Shown: positions 52,801 to 58,021 of the stretch, one piece after another
Layout of the letters: each line of letters begins with the position of its first letter
How positions within the stretch are numbered: the first letter of the stretch is position 1
NCBI RefSeq assembly: GCF_001713355.1
Contig: NZ_CP016448.1
Location: 2,294,001 to 2,358,000, forward strand
Direction of reading: 5' to 3'
DNA from: Methyloversatilis sp. RAC08
GTDB lineage: Bacteria > Pseudomonadota > Gammaproteobacteria > Burkholderiales > Rhodocyclaceae
Length of the DNA stretch: 64,000 nt
Position numbers and translations under genes: made by a program
Notes under the pieces: generated by a model
Databases searched by the model: none
Told to the model about the DNA's origin: nothing
What the model saw: only the letters and a program-made list of their open reading frames with translations

Positions 52801-54138
52801 CTTCGCGATGCCGCTTTCGCGCACGAGCCGATGGCAGTGTGCGCCGTCGAGTTCGAGCGCAACGTGAGGCGTGTTCTGAAGCGAGAACATGACCTGGAAC
52901 AGGGGGTTTCGGCTCGGGTCGCGCACCGGTCGCAGCGCCTCCACCAGCTTCTCGAAAGGCATCTGCGCATGGTCGAAGGCGCCCAGTGCTGTCTCGCGCA
53001 CGTGCTCAAGCACCTCCCGAAACCTGGCATGGATCGGCAACTTGGTGCGCAGCACCAGCGTGTTCACGAAGAAGCCGATCAGCGTCTCGAGCTCGACCTG
53101 TCCGCGACCGGCCACGGGTGTTCCCACGGCGATGTCGCTGTGCCCGCTCGCGCGAGCGAGCAGGACCTTGAAGGCAGCAAGCAGCACCATGTAGAGCGTG
53201 CCGCCGGCGTCCCGACCGAGTCCGCGCAGGCGCGAGGTCAGCTCGGTGGCGATCTCGAAGGGCACCACGGCGCCGCGGTAGCTTGGCTGCGCGGGACGGG
53301 CATGATCGGTCGGCAGGGCGAGCAGCGGCAGATCGGCCAGCTGGGTACGCCAGTAATCGAGCTGCTTCTGTAGGATGGGTCCGGACAGCGTTTCGCGCTG
53401 CCACAACGCGTAGTCGGCGTACTGCACCGGCAGGTCAGGCAGCCTGGCGTCACCGCCCTGCAGCGCGGCTGAGTAGAGCGCACCGAGCTCGCGGTTGAGC
53501 ACGCCTTGCGACCAGCCGTCGGAGCCGATGTGGTGAATGACCAGCTGTAGCACGTGCTCGTCCTGGCCCACGTGCCAGAGCGCGACGCGCATCAGCGGAG
53601 GGGTGCCCAGATCGAAGGGGTGCGCACCGTGTGACTGCATGCGTGACGCAAGCGCGCGCGCGCGCTCGGGTGCGTCGATGCTGCGCAGGTCCTGGACGGA
53701 CAGCACGCAGCGTGCCGAGGGCACAATGCGCTGTGCCGGTTCGCCGGCGACCTCGATGAAACCGGTGCGCAGCGACTCATGGCGTGCGACCAGCGCATCG
53801 AGCGCGTTCTGCAGCGCGGTGACATCGAGCGGGCCACGGACCTCCAGCTCCTGCACGATGTGATACAGCGATGTGCCCGGCTCCCACTGCTCCAGAAACC
53901 ACAGTCGGGACTGTGCCCAGGAGCAGGGTTGCCTATCTTCCCGCCGACCGTCTTGCTGTTCGGTCCATTGAGACTGCGGCCGGACGGATATCGTCGAATG
54001 CCGGGCAGCATGCGATTGCATTCGTGCCCTCAAGGCATCGAGTTGCCCGGTGCTCAGGGATGCAAAGCGGGAGCTGGGGTCACTCATTGGACGTAGGCTC
54101 TCGGGCATCGACTGTCTGGATGCTTGCTGCATGTGCAT
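46867..54138 (-). CDS. Two-module nonribosomal peptide synthetase (C-A-PCP-C-A-PCP-TE)
   Basis: A 2423-residue synthetase. Approximate domains: C1 70-500 (HHIGSDG ~200), A1 520-1020 (TSGSTGQPKG ~675), PCP1 1035-1110 (GGHSLLAA ~1063), C2 1120-1555 (HHIGSDG ~1257), A2 1575-2080, PCP2 2095-2165 (GGHSLMAV ~2123), thioesterase 2170-2410 (GFSSGG ~2256). No epimerase or MbtH gene. By-eye specificity codes: A1 DVGDFGVID-K (close to ornithine codes), A2 DAFWLGGTF-K (valine). Because it begins with a C domain it needs an acyl donor, probably the ligase-PCP protein of the operon. The start is uncertain: an in-frame ATG at 54087 is also possible. The two modules are almost identical outside the A cores. 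Confidence 0.95.
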   Translation of the reverse strand: MHMQQASRQSMPESLRPMSDPSSRFASLSTGQLDALRARMQSHAARHSTISVRPQSQWTEQQDGRREDRQPCSWAQSRLWFLEQWEPGTSLYHIVQELEVRGPLDVTALQNALDALVARHESLRTGFIEVAGEPAQRIVPSARCVLSVQDLRSIDAPERARALASRMQSHGAHPFDLGTPPLMRVALWHVGQDEHVLQLVIHHIGSDGWSQGVLNRELGALYSAALQGGDARLPDLPVQYADYALWQRETLSGPILQKQLDYWRTQLADLPLLALPTDHARPAQPSYRGAVVPFEIATELTSRLRGLGRDAGGTLYMVLLAAFKVLLARASGHSDIAVGTPVAGRGQVELETLIGFFVNTLVLRTKLPIHARFREVLEHVRETALGAFDHAQMPFEKLVEALRPVRDPSRNPLFQVMFSLQNTPHVALELDGAHCHRLVRESGIAKFDLTLELTETADGLSGLFEYATDLFDERRVRLMAGHFQTLLESVVAQPDTPISRLPLLTSAEQQRMLVQWNATQTDYPRDATLASLFEAQVARTPDAIALVCAEQSLTYTELNARANRIAHALRAHGVGPDVMVGLHLQRSIELVTGLLGIVKAGGAYVPLDPAYPVARLAYMLQDTAAPVVLTQHALMSKLPRHPGHTLCVDDHAALDQQPDDNPLHSASSENLAYVIYTSGSTGQPKGVMVSHAAVSNRMHWLIDTFGISDVDGILMQASINFDVSVGQLFACLFTGGRCVIALDDERTDSAALVELTRVNSVSIWDLTPSTLRPMLDEPGVTACAALRHVFCGGEVLDPSLAHTFRSRTKATLHNVYGPTETTIDATCRTIVGTEQNSIPIGRPIANTEVFVLDASRQPVPVGVEGELYIGGAGLARGYLGRPDLTSEKFVAHPFSDRPGARLYRTGDRVRWLHDGNIEFLGRFDQQIKLRGFRIEPGEIEAALTTLPAVNQATVMLREDRPGETRLVAYVAGDSIEPTRLRAQLALTLPAHMLPSSFIVLDAFPITPNGKLDRDKLPKSESSLASDDYAAPRTPIEEALTDIWADTLGLQRMGIHDHFFELGGHSLLAAKLVSRLRSVFNCNLTPRSVFDAPTIEGMARLLQKARTDGISDAIPPVARPFPAPVRCSFAQSRLWFLEQWEPGTSLYHIVQELEVRGPLDVTALQNALDALVARHESLRTGFIEVAGEPAQRIVPSARCVLSVQDLRSIDAPERARALASRMQSHGAHPFDLGTPPLMRVALWHVGQDEHVLQLVIHHIGSDGWSQGVLNRELGALYSAALQGGDARLPDLPVQYADYALWQRETLSGPILQKQLDYWRTQLADLPLLALPTDHARPAQPSYRGAVVPFEIATELTSRLRGLGRDAGGTLYMVLLAAFKVLLARASGHSDIAVGTPVAGRGQVELETLIGFFVNTLVLRTKLPIHARFREVLEHVRETALGAFDHAQMPFEKLVEALRPVRDPSRNPLFQVMFSLQNTPHVALELDGAHCHRLVRESGIAKFDLTLELTETADGLSGLFEYATDLFDERRVRLMAGHFQTLLESVVAQPDTPISRLPLLTSAEQQRMLVQWNATQTDYPRDATLASLFEAQVARTPDAIALVCAEQSLTYTELNARANRIAHALRAHGVGPDVMVGLHLQRSIELVTGLLGIVKAGGAYVPLDPAYPVARLAYMLQDTAAPVVLTQHALMSKLPRHPGHTLCVDDHAALDQQPDDNPLHSASSENLAYVIYTSGSTGQPKGVMVEQRNVARLVCHTDYASFGPEETFLQLAPMAFDASTFEVWGALLHGARCVIYPDELPTAAGLEAVISRNGVTTLWLTAALFNAVIDERPEALRGLRLLLTGGEALSVAHVQRALDALPGVQLINGYGPTESTTFTCCHRIPSGLLTARGSIPIGRPIANTEVFVLDASRQPVPVGVEGELYIGGAGLARGYLGRPDLTSEKFVAHPFSDRPGARLYRTGDRVRWLHDGNIEFLGRFDQQIKLRGFRIEPGEIEAALTTLPAVNQATVMLREDRPGETRLVAYVAGDSIEPTRLRAQLALTLPAHMLPSSFIVLDAFPITPNGKLDRDKLPPPQDSPRAKGIPSSPDTGRPGDIVERHLLGIWESLFERSDIGLDQDFFEIGGHSLMAVRLVDAIARTFGERLPLDTLWFRGSSIRDIAAAVRSQTVGTRWPLLVPIKPGGDKPPLFCVHTIGGNLFHYFELARALSPRQPVFGLNARGAGGRETPHHRLADIAADCVASMREAQPYGPYRLAGFSSGGTVAFEMAQQLSAAGETVSVLALLDTYAPGVHLRPRGPGVLDWLRCRVRPYMNRQRLAHAALSALGRTPSRGFPDAASAHWWAHWGYHPSAYSGEVDLYLAEESLREASEPSLGWSTFVTHLSVHNVPGTHGLMVKPPLVNELARQLQNRLDEAETMFQGVAAP
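47929..48465. repeat. NRPS module repeat, A-domain C-terminal segment (module 2 copy)
   Basis: 537 bp identical as far as I can see to 51094-51630 (offset 3165). Encodes the adenylation-domain part from IPIGRPI through PNGKLDRDKLP. Confidence 0.9.
48911..50754. repeat. NRPS module repeat, C domain and A-domain N-terminal segment (module 2 copy)
   Basis: 1844 bp matching 52073-53916 (offset 3162). The only difference I found is T at 49141 against C at 52303, a silent change in a Pro codon. Encodes from AQSRLWFLEQ of the C domain to TSGSTGQPKGVMV of the A domain. Confidence 0.9.
51094..51630. repeat. NRPS module repeat, A-domain C-terminal segment (module 1 copy)
   Basis: Partner of 47929-48465; sharp boundaries on both sides, beyond which the two modules differ. 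Confidence 0.9.
52073..53916. repeat. NRPS module repeat, C domain and A-domain N-terminal segment (module 1 copy)
   Basis: Partner of 48911-50754, with the single silent difference noted there. The intervening non-identical patch in this module is 51631-52072 (442 bp), against 48466-48910 (445 bp) in module 2. Confidence 0.9.
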
Positions 54139-54175
54139 GTTTCGTGTGCATTGATTCCGCCCGATTCACCTGTGA

Positions 54176-55900
54176 TTAACCTTCAAGCGGGTCGATCTGT
54201 ATCTGTATCAATGCCGGTCGTCGCAAGCTCAGCGCGCGCGCCAGCGCCTCGGGCAATGCATCGATCGCGTCCAGACAGACGGCATCCACCCCGAGTTGGC
54301 GCGCCATTTCGTCGTAACGCAGTCCCGCCTGATAGACAAGAATCCGTTCGTGGTGACCGGCCGGAAACGCGCTGCGCTGGCGTCGGGCGCCGGAAGGGCC
54401 ATCGTTGTTCGCCAGTACCACGACGACCGGCACGCCATGTCGTACCGCTGTTTCGAATTCAAAGAAGTTGAGGCTCAGCGCCATGTCTCCGGTGACGACG
54501 ATTACCGGACGTTCCGGACAGGCATGCGCAGCACCGATCGCGAACGGCAGCCCCGTACCCATGCAGCCGCTGGTACCGGGGGTCAGGCGCGACAGCGGAA
54601 TGCCGGCGGACAGGTGCTTCTGCACCGCAAGCAAAGTGATGTTGCCATCAAGCACCACGATGGCGTCTTGTGGCAGCACCCGCGCAAGTACTGCTGCAAG
54701 CTCGTCGGGAGTCGGGGGGCGACAGGGCGGGCGCTGAACGTTCCGGACCAGCGGTGCATCGGGCGGCCAGCTTGTCGATCTGCTGCGATGCGTACCGGCG
54801 TGTTCGCGCTGGCGCAAGCCCTCCAGCAGCGCCGGCAGGATGGCCGACGCGGCACCCCGGAGTGTCAAGGTCCGTGGTGGTCCGCCATGGAAGGCTTCAT
54901 CGGCGCAGTCGATATGGACGACGCGCGCGTCAGGCCGGATCTCGCTGCCATAGCGGAAGGTCCAGTTCAGGCGGGCTCCGACCACAAGCACCACATCTGC
55001 ATCGGCCAGTAATCGGCTCTGGTCTGCCGTGCGCGAAAGCGGATGGTCATCGGGCAACAATCCGCGCCCCATCGGCGATGCCACGAAGGGCAACGCCAGG
55101 TGTTCGGCAAGCTCACGTAGATGGAGGTAGGCATCGTCCCATCGCACACCCTTGCCGAACAGCATGAGTGGCCGTTGTGCCGCCAGCAGAAGATCAGCGG
55201 CCCGTCCGACCATCGCGGACAGTTCGCTCGTCACGGTGTTGTTGCGCACGCGCGCGGCCTCGAAACGGGGCTTTTCGGCAACAGAGCCGGACAGACAGTC
55301 GTCGGGCAGTTCAACGTAGACCGCACCGGGACGACCTTCCATCGCGGTGTGCACGGCATCGGCGAGCTGTGCTGCAATCGTGCCCGCAGAATCGATGCAC
55401 ACGCATGCCTTGGCGATCCGGCCTGCGACAGCGACGCCGTCAAGCTCCATGAAGGCGCCGGTGCCGCGGGCCGAACGTTCGACAGCGCCGGCCAGCAGTA
55501 CGACCGGCCAGCAGTTCTCTTGCGCAACGAGCAGGCCCGTCAACGCGTTCGTCACGGCAACGCCGCTGGACACCATGGCTACGCTTGCGAGGCGCCCCGC
55601 CATGTAGTTGTGCGCCGCTGCCATCATCACGGCTGCCTGCTGATGGCGAACGCCTGTCGTATCCATGCCGGCGCGCGCGCAGGCGCCGATCGTTTCGTCG
55701 GTCGGCAGGCCCGGCATGGCGTAAAGATGGGTCACGCCGAGGGAGTGGAGGCTGCGCGCGACGATGTCGTGGCCGCGCACGCGGCCCGCACGCAGCCTGA
55801 CTTCGAAAGCCTTGCGCTGGGTAGGACCGAGGCGTTGCAGACGTTCGATGACAGCGTCTGCGGGCAAACCGGGTTTGCCGTTGTCAGGGCGTGTGCTCAT
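54176..55900 (-). CDS. ThDP-dependent enzyme of the 2-hydroxyacyl-CoA lyase/oxalyl-CoA decarboxylase type
   Basis: A 574-residue thiamine-diphosphate enzyme with the three-domain fold of acetolactate synthase relatives. NCWPVVLLAGAVERS and GAFMELDGV resemble 2-hydroxyacyl-CoA lyases and oxalyl-CoA decarboxylases more than acetolactate synthase. The cofactor motif GDMALS...NND is intact near 471-500. The position that holds the catalytic Glu (RHE-Q) reads RHQQ: Gln87 replaces it (codon CAG). An extra ~40-residue N-terminal piece contains LQRLGPTQRKAFEVRLR, similar to the segments that precede C domains in NRPSs. Lies 22 nt after the ligase-PCP gene and 37 nt before the NRPS gene, so it is co-transcribed and probably acts on a carrier-bound acyl group. 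Confidence 0.85.
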   Translation of the reverse strand: MSTRPDNGKPGLPADAVIERLQRLGPTQRKAFEVRLRAGRVRGHDIVARSLHSLGVTHLYAMPGLPTDETIGACARAGMDTTGVRHQQAAVMMAAAHNYMAGRLASVAMVSSGVAVTNALTGLLVAQENCWPVVLLAGAVERSARGTGAFMELDGVAVAGRIAKACVCIDSAGTIAAQLADAVHTAMEGRPGAVYVELPDDCLSGSVAEKPRFEAARVRNNTVTSELSAMVGRAADLLLAAQRPLMLFGKGVRWDDAYLHLRELAEHLALPFVASPMGRGLLPDDHPLSRTADQSRLLADADVVLVVGARLNWTFRYGSEIRPDARVVHIDCADEAFHGGPPRTLTLRGAASAILPALLEGLRQREHAGTHRSRSTSWPPDAPLVRNVQRPPCRPPTPDELAAVLARVLPQDAIVVLDGNITLLAVQKHLSAGIPLSRLTPGTSGCMGTGLPFAIGAAHACPERPVIVVTGDMALSLNFFEFETAVRHGVPVVVVLANNDGPSGARRQRSAFPAGHHERILVYQAGLRYDEMARQLGVDAVCLDAIDALPEALARALSLRRPALIQIQIDPLEG

Positions 55901-55922
55901 CGGGCATGACCTCGGTACTTGA

Positions 55923-57749
55923 TCAATCGGGAACTGGCGTGATCTCGTCGAGGATGCGCTCCACCTCGGCTATGACGTCCGGCCCGAGCCGGTCGCATAT
56001 CGTTCGGGCCAGCCCGGCTGCGGTGGGCTGGTGGAAGATGTCGGTAGCGGATAGCTCGATCGGCAGCATCGACGCGATTCGCGCCGCAGCGCGTGTCGCT
56101 TTCAGTGAATCGCAGCCGAGGGCAAAGAAATTGTCGTCCATGCCGATGACGTCGACCTCCAGCACCTCGTTCCACACCTGCGCGAGGATGGCCTCGATCG
56201 CGTCCCTCGGTGCGACGAAAGCGTGCTGACGCGCTGCGCCGAGACGCTCGGCCATGCCAATGCGCTGCACCTTGCCGGTCGGACCTTTCGGAATCTCGAG
56301 CAGCAGGATGATTTCGCTGGGTACCTTGAAGCCGGCAAGGCAACCAAACAGGAACTCACGCAAGGTATCGGGGCCGACCGTACTGCCAGGGTGCAGAACC
56401 ACCGCTGCGGCAAGGTCCTCGCCAAGCGTCGGATGCGGCAGAGCGAACGCCACCGCCTCTTTGACCTCTGGGTGGGCGAGCAGGGCCTCGTCAATCTCGC
56501 GCGGCGCAATCTTCTCGCCGCCGCGATTGATCATTTCCTTGAGGCGGCCTGTAATGCGCAGGTAACCGTCCGCGTCGAAGCAGCCCTCATCGCCGGTGCG
56601 GAACCAGCCGTTCGTAAATGCGGCAAGGTTCGCTTCCGGATTGGCGTGATAGGCGCGCATCACGTTGTCGCCGCGGATGGCGATCTCGCCACACTCGCCG
56701 GAAGGCAGCGGAACACCGTGGGCCGAGAGGATCGCCATCTCGGGCCCGGCTGGAAGGCCGACAGAGCCGGGCTTTCTTTGAGCGGGTGGCAGCGGATTGC
56801 TGGCCATCTGATGTGTCGCTTCGGTCATGCCGTAGGCTTCGAGCACCGGACAGGCGAACCACGTTTCGAGCTGCGCCAGTGTGGCAGGTGCCAGGGCGGC
56901 GGACGATGAACGTATGAAGCGCAACAGGGGTGCGGACGGTTGCCGAATGCTCCCGCTCGCAGTGGCACCGATGATGGCCTGGTGCATGGTCGGCACAGCT
57001 GAATACCATGTCGCACCGAAGCGTTCGAGCCACTCGAAGAATGCCGGCAGCTGAAGCGAAGGCGCGCAGACGACGCTGCCACCGCCGGCAAGTGGCGCCA
57101 GCAAACCGGCCATCAGACCGTGAATGTGAAAGAGCGGCATCACATTGAGTGCCCGATCGGCTTGCGTCAGACGAAGCGAGGCGACGATGTTTGCCATGGA
57201 GGCCGCCAGATTCGCGTGGCTCAGAGGCACCTGCTTGGGCCGCGAAGTCGTCCCCGAGGTGTGCAGCACGAGTGCGATATCGTCGTTTCGGGGGAGGGTT
57301 CTGGGCCGCTCGGGAGCCGGTTCCGCGGCATCCCATAGCGACGGGCCAGCCTCGATGACGGGCACTCCGCGCTGGGCTGCGATAGCGCGAGCCAGTGGCG
57401 GGCTATCCGGCGTAACGACCAGTGCACGTGCTTCGAGATCGTGCAGGAAAAATTCAAGCTCCGCCTGCCGATAGCCCGGGTTGAGCGGCGCGCAGACCGA
57501 GGCGTGCATCACGCCAAGCAGGGCCGACGCCATGTCCGTGCTGTTCGGAGCGATGACGGCCACGCGGTCGGCAGTGCCGATACCGGCCTCGTTCAGGCGG
57601 GAGGCAAGTCGACGCATGCGTGCCGAGAGCGCTGCATGCGACACGCTGTTGCCATTGATGTCGAGCAGTGCCGGCAGGTCCGCCGAGGACGGTTGCGGGG
57701 CGTCGAACACACGATGGATCTGCGCCGGAGAGTGAAAGGTTGCTGGCAT
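55923..57749 (-). CDS. Acyl-adenylating ligase (oxalyl-CoA synthetase-like) fused to a carrier domain
   Basis: A 608-residue A-PCP protein. The adenylation part (1-510) has HTSGTTSRPK, MPLFHIHGL and FIRSSSAALAPATLAQLE...PVLEAYGMTEATHQMASNPLPP, which closely recalls plant AAE3 and yeast Pcs60 oxalyl-CoA synthetases, and the ending LKEMINRGGEKIAPREID and PTGKVQR. The C-terminal ~90 residues are a phosphopantetheine carrier with FFALGCDSLKA (Ser near 548). It most likely loads a small carboxylic acid onto its own carrier as the NRPS starter. ATG at 57749 fits the family start; an ATG at 57866 would add 39 unconserved residues. First gene of the NRPS operon. Confidence 0.87.
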   Translation of the reverse strand: MPATFHSPAQIHRVFDAPQPSSADLPALLDINGNSVSHAALSARMRRLASRLNEAGIGTADRVAVIAPNSTDMASALLGVMHASVCAPLNPGYRQAELEFFLHDLEARALVVTPDSPPLARAIAAQRGVPVIEAGPSLWDAAEPAPERPRTLPRNDDIALVLHTSGTTSRPKQVPLSHANLAASMANIVASLRLTQADRALNVMPLFHIHGLMAGLLAPLAGGGSVVCAPSLQLPAFFEWLERFGATWYSAVPTMHQAIIGATASGSIRQPSAPLLRFIRSSSAALAPATLAQLETWFACPVLEAYGMTEATHQMASNPLPPAQRKPGSVGLPAGPEMAILSAHGVPLPSGECGEIAIRGDNVMRAYHANPEANLAAFTNGWFRTGDEGCFDADGYLRITGRLKEMINRGGEKIAPREIDEALLAHPEVKEAVAFALPHPTLGEDLAAAVVLHPGSTVGPDTLREFLFGCLAGFKVPSEIILLLEIPKGPTGKVQRIGMAERLGAARQHAFVAPRDAIEAILAQVWNEVLEVDVIGMDDNFFALGCDSLKATRAAARIASMLPIELSATDIFHQPTAAGLARTICDRLGPDVIAEVERILDEITPVPD

Positions 57750-58021
57750 GGGTACCTTGCGTAAGAACGGGTCTGCACGGGCAGCGAAGGTGGGCCCGCC
57801 ATCGATCGGTCCGCCGTCTTCGGCGTCATCCGAACAGCCCCGATGGTTATACGAAATCGATCTCATATTAAGCAGCCCGCGGCATGCGCATCGTTACGAA
57901 TTGGCAACCCGATGAATGTGTCGGCGTGGCATGCCGACTGTCGTGAGGAAATCCGCACTCGGATCGGTCATCGGGTACGCTCGCGCCCTGACAAGGCACT
58001 CGCCGTGACCCATTGCGTCCC
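57750..58021. other. Divergent promoter region between NRPS operon and radical SAM gene
   Basis: 272 bp that must hold promoters for the minus-strand NRPS operon and the plus-strand radical SAM gene. It includes a relatively AT-rich stretch near 57840-57870 (ggttatacgaaatcgatctcatattaag). I see no clear palindromic operator, riboswitch or regulator gene. Confidence 0.4.

Noticed and set aside
47929-53916. NRPS repeats as an assembly duplication artefact
   Set aside because: The A cores and PCP domains of the two modules differ and the domain order is complete and sensible, so a true duplication is more likely; long reads would settle it.
54176-55900. Acetolactate synthase (ilvB) for branched-chain amino acids
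   Set aside because: No small regulatory subunit or ilvC nearby, the HACL/OXC-like motifs fit better, and the usual catalytic Glu is missing.
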